The translations under genes were made by a program, and so were the position numbers. DNA of 64,000 nt from Eutypa lata (taxonomy: Eukaryota > Ascomycota > Sordariomycetes > Xylariales > Diatrypaceae), in NCBI GenBank assembly GCA_022661535.1, contig JAKULF010000006.1, forward strand, positions 1,054,001 to 1,118,000, in the 5' to 3' direction. The notes under the pieces are model-generated. The model saw only the letters and a program-made list of their open reading frames with translations. It ran no database searches and was not told the origin of the DNA. Shown piece after piece: positions 1-12,112 of the stretch. Numbering within the stretch: position 1 is the stretch's first letter; every line of letters begins with the position of its first letter.

Positions 1-2292
1 GGTAGTATTGGGTCGTGGCATCACCACAGTGGTAGCGGGCCGCACGCGCGGAGGAAACCCGGTGTGCCCCGCGCCGCGGTGGGCGCAAGGGGCCAGTACC
101 AGCCCACGCCGACGGGGAGTTACGATTCGCCGCCGCGGGGGCCGGGTCCCATCCATCCCATATACGAGGCGGACGAGGAGACCTCCATCCACGACGGGGA
201 TATTGCACGCGAGCCGCTGAGCCCGGTTCGTGATGGTGATGGTGATGGTGGCGAGGGCGAGAAGGGCGAGAAATATCACGATCGCGATAGCGCACAGTAC
301 TCGGATCCGTTCGCCACGCCGACGCAGGAGCGGTCGCCTATCTCGTTCCCGCCCCCTGTCGTTGGTGGGGGCCGCGCGTCCGCAACGCCGAGCCCGGACC
401 GCCAGTACTACGCCGTCGCTAGTACTACGGATCCGGAGGTCCAGGATTGGATGACGGATATCGACGCCGCGGATGCGCTGCTCTCGGGGCGTGTTGCTGC
501 TAACAGCAATACGACGAGCCAACAACAACAGCAACATGGGTCAGGTCGTCCATCACCCACAAGACGAAACACAGATAAGTCAGCGCGATCCCTGAGCGCG
601 ATCTTTGGCGGCGGCGGCAGCGCAGGAGACGACGAATCGAGGACAGGGAGCAATATCTCGGAATCGAACCGCAGCAACCTGACGCCAAGCCGGTCTGACT
701 CCGTGCGCTCGGCGCTCGCGGCGCTACGATCGCCCATCGGCTTCGGCGTGCCCGCCACCACAGCAGCCGGGGAGGGCCGAGGGGGCACCGCGGGAAGCGG
801 CAGCGACGGCGGGAACTCCAACTCGAACAACTCGACGTCATCGTCGTCAGCAGCACCGAGCTACAACACGGCACGGTCAAGCTTCCACGCTCTGCAGGCT
901 GAGGGGCCTGCGTTGCTACTTGGGGGTAGTGGGAATAGAGATAGAGATAGAGAGAGGGAACGGGAGAGGGAAACGAGGGGAGGGGCGGATGAAGAAGAGG
1001 ACTATTATGGTAATATGCCTGGTAGCCCGAGTAAATCTAAACCCCGTCGCGGTTGGCTGGGGAGTTTGCGCCGCGTGTTCAGCGGGCCGACGCCGTCGCC
1101 TAGCCCGCCCGGGAGCCACGGCGATGGGAGTCCGCGCCGCGAGAGCTTCCTCGCCACCGAAGCTAATGACTTCGATGTCGCGCGGCTAGGCGGGCTCGGC
1201 AGCATCGCGGCAGGGGGTCTACTACGTAGGAAAGGAGGCCGCGGGGCTTGGGAGAGCGGCGGCGGTGGTAGCGGTAGTGGTGAGGGTTCCCACATGATGA
1301 CGGGAGGTCTCAGTGGTGGTGGGGCTAGTACCTCGAGGGGAAGAGGAAACGGAGGAGAAGAAGAAGAAGATGAGTGGGATATCGAGAAGGCGATCGAGCG
1401 GCGGCTCGTGCAGGTTATGTTCACCGTGCCCAAAGAACGACTCCGTGTCGTTAATGCCGAGCCGGAGATCGATGATGCGCTTAGTGGCGTGCTGGTGAAC
1501 CCGGGCGACGAGGATGAGGATGAGGATGAGGAAGATGATGACGAGGATCAGGACGAGGGGGGCGCTAATATCAATGACGAGAAAAGAGGACTGGTGGTTC
1601 CTACTACTCCCCCTCCCCCTCCCCGTCTGCAAATCAATACTAGAGAAGCAATAGGAGATAAAGGAGGTCACCATCGCCAGCTCGAACAGACGAGGATATT
1701 ACCGCCGACAGTAGATAATCCCGAAAAGGAAGCCCTCCGAAGAGATTTCGAGGGGGGTATTCACGAGGAACGGGACATCGCCTCGATGTCAAGATCGAGA
1801 TCAAGAGAAAAAGAAGAAGAAGACGAACGTAAAATCGAGGACGACATCTGGGACGACAACGACGACGACGACAGCAGTGGCAGAGGAGGAGGAGGCCAAA
1901 GGAAAAAGAACAAGAACAAGAAGCGCGCATCCCGGCTCTCGGCCCTGGAGCAGGAGATCGACCTCCTGGGGGCGGAGCTCGAGGCCCAGCGGGACCGGCA
2001 CGCCTCGGCGGGCTCGGGCGTCTCCGGCCTCTCGGGCGTCGCCTCCACGAACGAGGACAACAACAACAACCACAGCGACGGCGACGTCTTCTCGGCCGAG
2101 GCCGTCCGGTTCGAGAAGCCCACGCCCACGACCCTGACCCCCCGCACCCGCGTCCTGCAGATGGTCGAGAGCTTCGAGAGCCTCGGGCGCGAGGACCACA
2201 ACCGAAGCCCCGTGGCGGGCTCCCCCTCGCTCTCGCACTCGCCCTCGAGATCCCCGACTCGGACCCCGGTTGTGCCGTTGAAGGGGAGGTGA
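1..2292 (+). CDS. 3' part of a large low-complexity protein (partial, runs off the left edge)
   Basis: The frame is open from base 1 to a TGA at 2290-2292, so the start lies outside the window; at least 763 residues are visible. The protein is rich in Ser, Gly, Asp and Glu and looks mostly disordered. Features in order: a basic patch with GWLGSLRRVFSG near 1051-1086; a conserved-looking block DEWDIEKAIERRLVQVMF continuing to RLRVVNAE near 1369-1464; an acidic run at 1505-1560; basic K/R patches near 1790-1930; a short predicted coiled coil (SRLSALEQEIDLLGAELEAQ) near 1930-1989; and a Ser-Pro-rich C-terminus. There are no introns in the visible part. Similar tails occur, from memory only, on fungal membrane-anchored kelch-type wall proteins; that identification is weak. 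Strong GC and codon bias and the sustained frame support it being coding. Confidence 0.75.
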   Translation, partial: GSIGSWHHHSGSGPHARRKPGVPRAAVGARGQYQPTPTGSYDSPPRGPGPIHPIYEADEETSIHDGDIAREPLSPVRDGDGDGGEGEKGEKYHDRDSAQYSDPFATPTQERSPISFPPPVVGGGRASATPSPDRQYYAVASTTDPEVQDWMTDIDAADALLSGRVAANSNTTSQQQQQHGSGRPSPTRRNTDKSARSLSAIFGGGGSAGDDESRTGSNISESNRSNLTPSRSDSVRSALAALRSPIGFGVPATTAAGEGRGGTAGSGSDGGNSNSNNSTSSSSAAPSYNTARSSFHALQAEGPALLLGGSGNRDRDRERERERETRGGADEEEDYYGNMPGSPSKSKPRRGWLGSLRRVFSGPTPSPSPPGSHGDGSPRRESFLATEANDFDVARLGGLGSIAAGGLLRRKGGRGAWESGGGGSGSGEGSHMMTGGLSGGGASTSRGRGNGGEEEEDEWDIEKAIERRLVQVMFTVPKERLRVVNAEPEIDDALSGVLVNPGDEDEDEDEEDDDEDQDEGGANINDEKRGLVVPTTPPPPPRLQINTREAIGDKGGHHRQLEQTRILPPTVDNPEKEALRRDFEGGIHEERDIASMSRSRSREKEEEDERKIEDDIWDDNDDDDSSGRGGGGQRKKNKNKKRASRLSALEQEIDLLGAELEAQRDRHASAGSGVSGLSGVASTNEDNNNNHSDGDVFSAEAVRFEKPTPTTLTPRTRVLQMVESFESLGREDHNRSPVAGSPSLSHSPSRSPTRTPVVPLKGR

Positions 2293-5200
2293 GGTGAGCT
2301 CTTGTCATTAAATCGTAGATCGTAGATGGGTGGGTGGATGGATAGTTCGGATTAAGGGTTAGCAATAATAACAAAAAAGAGAGGGGGGGAACAAGTGGAT
2401 GTCTCGTCTCCCTTATCTTGGCGTGTTTTCTTCGGAGGGGTTGCAAGGTCAAATATGTCACTCGGACAGACAAACATATAAACGGGCGGACTACGGACTA
2501 CGGATCACGGACGGATGGACGGGCGGACAGGACCGGGGTGTCAACGGCGTTTTTTTAACAGCACGAGATTCTTTTTTCTACGTTGCATGGACGGACTGGA
2601 CTGGCGGACTAGCTTTGTGAATCTCCCCTGGAATTTGGCTACACCTTTGTGTAGGTATTTGGCTTGGCAAATGGTGTTTGAATGTATGTATGTATGATCT
2701 ATCTATCTAAGCTAGGGGGGTGATGATGAGTTAGTTGAATGGCATTACGGATTGAACATGAATTTCGAATCTTGGCGGCCCGGTGGCTTAGAGATGGATG
2801 TAAATAGGTAGAACCCTGGATGTTTTACTGAATAGTCGTATTTGACCCCTTCACGATGCACGCATATTACCTAGTCAATGACCCCTACGATTTTGTAGGT
2901 CCGCGATATGAAGTCCATAATAACGTACGATGTTCTGATGCACAATATTCTTCTCATAACAACAAGACACTGCAATAGGAAGTAGTAGCCTCATAGCTTC
3001 GTTCTTGATCAATCTATGTTCACTCACGCTGAATGGATACCCCTGGGAGCATTTATATCAACGTAGCAAGCAACTACTCAAGCCTTCTCGCTTAACCTCG
3101 TATAACAACATACTTTACGTGTTTATATTGAGGTCGCATCAGCATGGCCAATGTGAAACAAAACCACTAAGCACCACCGATCCTGCACTCTCGCCATGTG
3201 ACACAGTAATGTCTGCAGAGGAACGCCACAATTCAGTGCTTCGCGTCTGAAGGTAAACACAACACAACGATAGCAAGAGCAGACAAGGTGCTTCATACAA
3301 GAGTACGGGTCATCAAGCATATGGGGTACACTAGAAATAAGGCTGAGTAGCTATCGAATATATATGTTCACGTGCGCTTATAATACGATGTCAATACGCA
3401 GTCGGAGTGACACGCTTTTTTGTTGTCTTCGTGATATTAAAAGCAAGTTCAGTGGGTTTTAAGCCAGACTGTGCTAGCACTTGCATTGCTCCAAGACGTC
3501 ACATATAATAACGGTTTTAAAGGCTTTGGTTGGCTAGTAGAGGCGTCATGTCACCCAATCATATACGAACGCAATGAATAGTCCCCTTCCACTCATGTCA
3601 TCCCATGTACACATGTAACTAAGACGAACGGCTGCGGCATTCGACATTTTGGTGGCTGGATGATATTAAGGAAGCATCGTAAAGATTGGATTAGGTACCG
3701 TACATAGTTACAGCGTATCGTCAAAAGACGGTTCGCAAACCTGTATTTTGGTTTCATGATTTGGATTTTTACTTACCTACATACCTACTCTAAGCCAAGA
3801 AACCGCTCTCTCCCTCCCAGCCTCCCCTTTCTCCGCTTTCCTCAAATCGTGTCCAAACCAAGTAGTCGGATTGGCATACATAAGTACGTAGTTACCTGGT
3901 GACATCCTTAGCCTTCCCGGGAATAGAAGTTAAACCCCTCCAGCCCCTTCCGGTCGCGGTTGCGGTCACGGTGGAGTCGACACAACCCCGGCACGCAACT
4001 AGAGGTACTACTTACATACCTTATCGTCGACATGGAAACTTGACACCGGAGCATTGCTTCCTCGGTAGTGGTCAGTATTCATATGTGTATTGAGGTTCTC
4101 TCGAACTAGGTTAGATAAGTAGACAGTGGTAGAACCGAGGTTCTCTTTTTCATAACTAACACCAAACACCTGACGCAGAAATGACATGCCGACCGGGGGA
4201 GGTTCTCGGGAAGTGCCGGTGATGCCTTCATACATACATAGTTATGTATGTAGGTTACTAGATAGTAAGTGGAACTGGATATCAGGCCATGCTGACAGGA
4301 CAGGACAGGACAGGACTGGACTGGAACTGGACTGGACTGGACACGATCTCGGAACAGACGATTGATTGATTGTCTTGACTGCACATGTCTACGAGATGAC
4401 GGCGGCAACCCCGCACCTCCAAAAAAAGTCGAGTCTAGTGAACGGAGCGGGCGGTGGATGCGGCGTAGGTAGTGGAAATCAGATACGGAAGTGGGCCGGG
4501 CGACCTTCAAAAAGTTGCGTGGCAGTTTGCTTCCTTGCATTAGGTAGGTAGACTATGTAGATGGTGTTTAAACTTACATACATACATGAACGCAGATCTA
4601 GACTCGGGCTGAGCTATTTTTCTTTCCCTTTCCTTCTTTTATAGAGGAGGTTGGATTGTTCCTGTATTATAGACTTACCTACCTAATTATGTAAGTATGT
4701 GGTTTGGCTTTTTGGCTCGTGTCGGTCAAGAAGTATGTACATACGTCGCATGCGAGAGTATACCTACATGTAGGTAGTGTAGCTGCAGTTGAGTCTGCAG
4801 ATAGAAACCACACCGTCACACCCTCCCTCCCTTACTCAGGCTTTGATATCGATTTCCACTACCACATATAACCTGATAACCTGACTAGGTAATAGCTAGT
4901 GTGAGAAGGTAACGTTTTCTCGAATGAAGGAATGGAAGTAAAAGGAGAAGAAAAAACAAGTTGAGCGACAACTCGAAACCATTGTGGCGGTGTCTGTCAG
5001 ACCACATTATATTAGTTTACGTAGTAAACTCGTATTTTCTTTCACTACGTATGCGTTTTAGAAATCAGCTACATAATTAACAAGCAATCCTTTCCCCGAG
5101 CCGCATGGGCCCCTTCAATTAACTATGTAATAAATATTAAGAAGAAGACCGAGCCATGGTGAGGAGAATACGGAATACGTGCTTTGCTGCTTATCTGAGC

Positions 5201-5343
5201 CAACCCCCGGTACATATGCAATATGCAATGCAAACAGTTTTATGGCCGCGTAGTCATACTGACGACAGACAGGGGTTCTTTCACGAAGTGCAATTGACCA
5301 ATCCGAACCCTGGTCTGAAGCTTCACCTACATACCTCCATCCA

Positions 5344-5366
5344 TGTGTGTGTGTGTGTGTGTGTGT
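5344..5366. repeat. (TG)n microsatellite
   Basis: About 11 uninterrupted TG units in non-coding DNA. Confidence 0.95.
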
Positions 5367-8300
5367 CTCCCCCTCAAGCCAAAAAAAAAGTTATGACAGA
5401 AAAAGGGTGTGAAGATCATTTAAACATGCCGTCGCCGCCACACCAATATGCAATCTAGTCAACGGGAACCTCTAGATTGATCTAATACGAGCGGGCCATT
5501 GAGCAATCATATGACGCGCTTAAATAGCCTTAAAAATTACGAATAGTTAGACAGACAGACAGACACATGTTTTTCGTGTGAGCTATGTATGAATGAGATA
5601 AGAAATCATGGCACGGCTCTGAATGGGGGTTGGGAGTTCTGTTGTTCGTTGTATCGGCTTGGCTTACATAAGGACACACATACCGACATGCCTAGTGTAG
5701 TTACTTTATACCCAATTAGACGAATCGTCAATCCATTTTCCCATACTAGGTTAAATTGGTCACTGAGCTGCAGTGAGACCAGCCTCGTCTTGTGTATGTA
5801 CGATATGCAGCTGGCTACATAAGTACATATGTAGGTAGTTACGGTCCCCATTATCTAAGAAGTGAGGGGTTCTTCAGATTAGGTAGTTCTTTGCATGCTT
5901 CTTGGTGAGCGCCTTATCGCTTGATCGACTGATTGTATGGTTACGCTTAAACTCTTGGGGTTCATATCTCTAACTACCTTGGGTGGTGATGGTGGTGGTG
6001 GTTGTGGTAGTAGTTAGTAGTTGGCTAGACAGACACACAAGGGGTCGCGCCTCTTTGTCTCTCATGTCGTGCTGCCTCACCCTAATCATACATAGAAAGC
6101 ATGGGCCGCCCTTGCTGTGTTTATGTTATGTTGTGTGTTGATTTACACCAGTCGTCGGGTTGCAGCATCGCTGAGGCACGAACGGCAGTGATGAACCCCC
6201 GGTGTGACAAGTGGACGTAACAGATGTGTATCTAGTTAGCTCGAGTGAGCCGAATGCCGAAGCGCTTGATGGAAGCTGAGAGGCCATCACGCCTAGTGTA
6301 CGGCCTGGTATCACACGTGCTGTCGTGTTCTGCATGTGGTTGTGGTCGAGCTCGAAGTAACTCGAGTTCGCATGAATGGGGGACTACCTACTTCGCCTGC
6401 ACCAGCTTGCATGCAATGTAGGTAGGCGGGCATAACAAGCTAGCCTGCTTTGTATTGTAGGCATACTTGATAGAGGTCTACCTTGAAGATCTCGAATAAG
6501 TAGTTAAATATTGGGTAATAATAGTGTTGGGTCACGCATGATGATTTCAATATAGGCGGCGGTAGACTTATGGGGATAACCAAAGTCGAAGTTATTTCCG
6601 CTTGTTCGCCTGATAATGTTGAAATCGATGTAAAGTTCCAACTAGCGACGTCCTCTCCAGATATCAATCTTTATCAGTTGTTTGCCGGTCACTCACTCGC
6701 TGCAAGGGACAAGTGTGCTTATAGCTCGGGCATGTAATGTCTCGCTTAAGACGACTATCTGTAGAAAGAAAAAAAAGAAAGAAGAAACTATTCGTCTACT
6801 AACCTTGGCCTTGCTTTCTTAGTGCTACTGTTGCAGATACCGATATATCAAATATTGTCCCAATCTGATATTCATGGGTGAAGATCATTAAATAGTTACC
6901 TTGGTAGACGTTTAAAGTAATCTTGTCGTTCAGCTACCATGTAGAGATAGGCTAGTCTCGGTTTAGGTTGTTCTCCTCTGTCCGACATTCAAGTCTGCAC
7001 GACGACTACCTACAATCAGACATCCAGTTAAACAACTGGGCGGGCTAGTTCCTAAGTGAAACGGGAACTATAAGGTTATCTATAAATATAAGTAGATGGA
7101 GCAAAACTGGTGATATAAAAACAGGTAAACTACGCACCTATCTTCGTATATATCCCCCCAGGGCAAGAAGAAGAAAATTTACTTCCTTGGAAGGGCGGCA
7201 TTCGAAAGCAGTGACGACATCGCATCTTGAACTGGCGTCTGGGGTGGGTCGGGCTAGCAGGCCCTGAGGGGCTCGTAGCGTATCAAAATACATAATGCTG
7301 GGCAGATATTGGGCAGCTCCAAACTGCTTATGTACCCTATTATTTCCTCTTCCTTTCGTCGTGAAGATCTATTAGCCCTAATTCCTTGCAGCGGGGGAGA
7401 TTTCGTGGTCGACGCCTTATCGTATGTTTGGGGGGAGGTTTGTGCATCTGCTGCAACGTGCTATATAGCCGCTTTCGTTCTTGTAGATCCTCCACCAAAC
7501 ACACACATACATGCGTACGTATTTAACTAACTAGAGTCTAGGTACTGGACTGACATATCATATCATATCATATGCTTACATACATTGTAGGTAGCTACTT
7601 GTTTATGTGTATATGCGGACGTGGATAGTGGACCTCGTACAGCAGCAGGGCGGCAGGGTCAGCGAGTGACGAATTGCTGGGTGAACAAGCCGAGCCTTGA
7701 CCGGATACGGCCAGGACCAGCCTCTGATGAGTCTTTGAGAGCCCGGGAAACACGATTTTTCTGGAGCTAAGGTCCTTGCAGATCTGTCCTAGTCTGGGAA
7801 TACATAACTCCGCTATCTACTGCACAATTCACCTTAACAACTTTTCCTAAACAGGTAGTGAGGAGAGTTGTGTGTGTATGTGTGTGTGTGCCTCTATACA
7901 TGCTGATAGGTATTCGGATATTCTGATATGTCACGATTGAACTGTGGACTTTTCTTTCTTTCTTTACAAAAATTTATTCTAGCTTTAAAGTTGCATGTTG
8001 AAACTAACCAACAAGTGTTCTCATTAACTATACCTACGGAGTTACGGACTCTTCGAAGTCCCGCTCATAGCACACGCTCATTCATTCATTCCATTGGACC
8101 TTTTCGCTAAATATCACACGTTTAGTTCACGCAAGGTGCAGCATTAAAATTAGATTCATAGAAATTTTATTCCGCAGGTATGTAAATAAGTAGATGTAAA
8201 TGGGATTATATTAATAGATGTTTATATTGTCCATTTCTTTGTTTCATCTTTTAACTTTTCGGAAACTGTCTTGTATTTTGATTCATCGGGTTGTTCCTTT

Positions 8301-8697
8301 TTGTCCACCTATGGTTATGTATATGTTTTACTGTTTCCATTTGAAGTACCTAGCATACATACTTACTACATACATATACAAAATACCTTACGTTCATCGT
8401 GTTCTATACGATAAGTCAAGTATTGATTAACATTATGTAGGTATGATAACATTAGTTATGAATGCCCTCGTACATCTTTGAAGTGGGTAAACATGAAATA
8501 ATGCTACGGTAGCGCTAAGGGCCTAACCTAAGATTCTAGCGCATTGGACGCGAACACCGAAGCAGCAGCTGCGTCCACTGAAGTTCTGGTTTTCGCTCCT
8601 TGAATTTCAAAAGTCTGGCAGCTTAGCAAGCTCTAATGCTACATACAGCGGACTAAGCAAGCAGCTAATAAAAGTACATACACACCTACCTAAGCGG

Positions 8698-8720
8698 CTA
8701 AGCCTAAGCCTAAGCCTAAG
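8698..8720. repeat. (CTAAGC)n hexamer repeat
   Basis: Nearly four tandem copies of a hexamer equivalent to TTAGGC on the other strand. It differs from the usual fungal telomere unit TTAGGG, so it is most likely an ordinary minisatellite. Confidence 0.9.
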
Positions 8721-8880
8721 TGACCCACCACCCGATCGGTCTTGGCAAGCGGTTGCTTGTTGCTACCTATCCCAGCTTTCCCGGCTGCATGGCCCATTAA
8801 CCTTCCCTTCCCTGGCACACTCACACCCTGCCTGGCCTTGCATCCTTCCCACACACTCTCCATTTCCATTTCCACTCCAT

Positions 8881-9450
8881 TCCTTCCTTTCGCGTATTCT
8901 ACTATTGCTCTCTTTTTCTTCTTCTTCCTTTTCTCTTCTTCCCTTCTTTTCCCTCACTGCCGTCTGTCCGATCGTTAACGTGATCGTCGTGTGCAACTGA
9001 CACGATATTAACACGTTTCGGCAATCACGAGTGAGCGTGGGCATCTATTCAGTCTCACCAGCATTCATTTGCTGCCACTCGCTCAATCTACTTTCTTTGT
9101 GTTCCTCCCCGGGGGCTATTACGCTCGCTCACCCAGTCACTCTTGGGAGTGCCCACTTATACTTGGTCATGGACATCGTCCACGGAGATACGCCTAAGTA
9201 GACGTCTGTGAATCTTGTAGTGTCGACAAATTAATCGCTGGTCCGCCTCTTTACTGTCATCGAGGACCATCAACTACAGGCATCTACTCACCCATCCAGC
9301 GAAACCTTTGTCCCTCTCCTATCTCGGGGTCATTGTCGACATTGGTTCACCGTCTCAACCCCGACCAACCCAATAAAGCTCGAGTGCACGAAAGCGTCAA
9401 CTCGACCTAACACTAGCTACAGAGCTTCATATTTCAGATCTTTAAGCACG
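8881..9450 (+). promoter_or_regulatory. Upstream region and likely 5' leader of the WSC gene
   Basis: A strong pyrimidine-rich tract (CTTCTTCTTCC type, about 8902-8957) lies 500 bp before the WSC start codon. Such CT tracts commonly mark core promoters and transcription starts in filamentous fungi. The following 500 bp has no long open frame and is likely promoter plus leader. No TATA box or transcription start can be fixed from the sequence. Confidence 0.35.
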
Positions 9451-10852
9451 ATGGCTTTCTTCAAACGGACTTCGCCTTCAGCGGCCACTATGGCCATAAT
9501 GGCTGGCATGGCGTCCATGGCTTCTGCTGCCGCCTCTATTGATATGACATACTGCGCCAGCATTAATACCGGCTCGGGCGATGCTAGTAAGTTGATCCTT
9601 AAACTCCATACCGTATTAACAGCCAGCCAGTAGCTAACCACTTCTCATGGTAAAAGCTACCAACAAATGGATGTCTGACGGGCTTTGTTATGACACCTGT
9701 ACCGGAAGTGCCTTTGCTATTGTCCAAGATTCCAACTGTTGGTGTAGCGATTACGTACCCGATGAATCGACACAGACGGACACTGGCGATTGCAATACCT
9801 CATGTCCGGGTTATCCGGATGATACCTGCGGTGGTGATGGTCTATATGGCTACATGGATTTAGGACAATCCCCTTCTGGAACGAAAGGTGCTAGCACCTC
9901 TACGACTAAAGCTACTTCCACAACCCAAGTAAGTGTTCAGCGGTTCGCGTTGGTTTTTCTTTTCCTCCCCTCTACCCCAGGCACGGGGTCTCGTCAAATC
10001 TCCCAGGGCTCGCCCATGCCTCGCGGTGTGTTCTGGTAGCAAAGTGCTTGCCACCGCATCTCGAAGAGGTCATGTTTTAACTTGGTTACAATCAGGAGGT
10101 CACGACGACTGTGGAAAATGGAGTTACTACGACTGTGCTGGACACCGTCACGCTTGTCCCAACCTCGTCTGACGAATCCACTACCACGACTCCTACTTCT
10201 GTATGACTTACTGGTGATGCCGTGCCTGGCGTGTCTACCTATGTTCGAGCAATTGTACTAACCCCAATCACAGCAAACAACTACTGCGAAGACGTCAACT
10301 ACGACTGACTCGCCCACAACCGACATACCGACTACATCCCTCCGGACAGTCACTGCTGGTGGGACAACACAAATTCAGACCGTCACAGTTCTTCCTACTG
10401 CTACGGTTGGACAAGGTGCGGAATCTACTACCAGTGCCCAGCCGACAGCTGAAAGCGGTGGAATCGCGACCGGAGCAGCCGTTGGCATTGCCATTGGCGT
10501 AATTGGCTTTATTGGCATTCTCGGCGCCATCGGAGTATTCTTCTGGCTACGTCGAAGACGAAATGAACAGGAAGCAATGGTAGAAAGATCAAACAGCGGA
10601 AGAGGAAGTTCGGCAGGAATGATGAGCACGCCCAGGACCGAAATGGCATCTGTTTGGGATAGCGAACAGCTGTCAGGAAATAGGAGGAATAGTCGGATAA
10701 TGCCGCATGACCCTCGGATGGATCCTTTCGCTGCCAACTTATACAACCGGGCCGACAACAAAAGTCGCGAGAGTGTCAACACGATACAAGACAACCATGA
10801 TTATTCGAGAAAAGTTTTGCGGACGACGAACCCGGATCCAGTGGATGATTGA
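9451..10852 (+). CDS. WSC-domain membrane protein, probable cell-wall stress sensor
   Basis: Four exons: 9451-9586, 9657-9928, 10096-10200 and 10274-10852, giving 363 residues. All introns have GT-AG ends; intron 1 has a CTAAC branch site and phases are 1, 0, 0. The architecture is that of Wsc/Slg1-type sensors. There is a signal peptide (residues about 1-27) and a Cys-rich WSC carbohydrate-binding domain (about 33-115, with CYDTC, NCWCSDY and CNTSCPG-type Cys motifs). A Thr/Ser-rich stalk follows (about 116-232, likely O-mannosylated), then a Gly/Ile-rich transmembrane helix (about 235-262), an RRRR stop-transfer and a short cytosolic tail. Family members report wall stress to Rho1 and the Pkc1 MAP-kinase pathway. 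That role is inferred here, since many fungal WSC proteins are unassigned. The start is the first ATG and precedes a good signal peptide. Confidence 0.9.
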
Positions 10853-11920
10853 AAGCGAGAAAGATGAGCGTCAGGATTTGAGGAGCAAAGGGCCGCCTTG
10901 GAAGTGGCTATTGACGATGCGCATGATTTTTTTCCCCGGCTGGGATCACCATTTGGGTCACTGCATTACCTTTTCTCGAGATACCAGGATGGCGTTTTCA
11001 GGAGAAGACATGGGCCATAAATTTTCGCGAGCACATATTGACACACCACGAACCAGTATACAACAGCAGCAACCTTCGTTGATGTCCTACATACAGGTCA
11101 AAGCAGCGATCTGCCATATTCAATTCTTCGACTTCTATTTTTACAAGGTTTGATACTGTCAATACGAACCGCAGGCGAAAATATTATTTCAGGGCAGGAA
11201 GGATTATTATTAGACGGAGCGTGTATCATAAAAGAGGACAAGTTAGGGTATATGTGTGCGCGTGTCGGATGCCGAACTCCTAGGAACCTTACTACATAAT
11301 GCACGGCCTTCCAGGATTTAAGTTCGTCAGGCCGAGGGAACTACTACTTAACTACATCAAGGCCGGAAGAGAGCACACGAGGATCACGGCCGGTAAATAC
11401 ATACATAGGGAATATCACGGGAAGTGCTCTAAGGAAAGCATAGTACATAACATACATACAAACCAGGACAATGGAATTGGCATAGCGGTTATTGGTAACC
11501 TACGTTTAGATATTCAGCGGGGGAAGCTGACAATATAATAATCGATCACAAATGCAATGTCGAATCTTACAGATGTTAACGTGTGAGAGGTAATTTATTT
11601 GTAAAACTGCAACAACAAAAATTAGGTGTTGTTATTATTTCATGGTCGGTAGTCAGGGATGTATTATGTACTGTAGCTTTCATCGTCAGGCACAATTGCC
11701 CCTTTTGGCAAGGTCAGCAAGAAGGAATCTACTTTGTATGTGTGTGGGAAAAACAAAAAAAGGGGCTTGGCAAGGTCCGGTAAACGTAATCTTACCTCGG
11801 ATTCCAGCTGTTCCTGGAACAGAAATACCATTAGGTAGGTATGTAGGTATCCATCGACTTTCGTCGGGAACCTTAATTAATTACATCTCACCACATGTCC
11901 AATAAACAACTGCTGACTGA

Positions 11921-11944
11921 CACACACACACACACACACACACA
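11921..11944. repeat. (CA)12 microsatellite
   Basis: Uninterrupted CA dinucleotide run in non-coding DNA. Confidence 0.95.
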
Positions 11945-12090
11945 TCATGGTCAGCAGACACTATGAATTACATGTCTAGGTAGGTACTTACCTACCTTAG
12001 AAAGATGTTCGAGTTCCCGAAACCTACTTAACTATGTACCTAACTAATACCTAGTACACACACAATGGCTTAACCCGACGAAGACGGCAA

Positions 12091-12112
12091 GAGAGAGAGA
12101 GAGAGAGAGAGA
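12091..12112. repeat. (GA)11 microsatellite
   Basis: Uninterrupted GA dinucleotide run in non-coding DNA. Confidence 0.95.

Larger units (their letters stand above)
2293..8880. other. Long intergenic spacer, no supported gene
   Basis: About 6.6 kb without a convincing gene. Open frames here are at most about 145 codons, carry no recognisable domain and often read through simple repeats. The DNA is AT-rich and studded with TAGGTA/TACATA-type motifs. It holds CAGGA/CTGGA pentamer repeats (4300-4345), a GT run (5344-5366), an ATATC run (7552-7573) and a TAAGCC hexamer run (8698-8720). I saw no tRNA, transposase or RNA gene. Confidence 0.6.

Noticed and set aside
408..2473. Several long minus-strand frames opposite the first gene (up to 277 codons)
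   Set aside because: They are shadows of the biased Gly/Ser/Asp codons of the plus-strand gene and read as low-complexity Ser/Arg/Leu strings.
4106..4540. 144-codon minus-strand open frame
   Set aside because: It reads through the CAGGA/CTGGA repeat, has no domain and lies in repeat-rich spacer.
8698..8720. Interstitial telomere repeat
   Set aside because: The unit is TTAGGC-like rather than the fungal TTAGGG, and has fewer than four copies.
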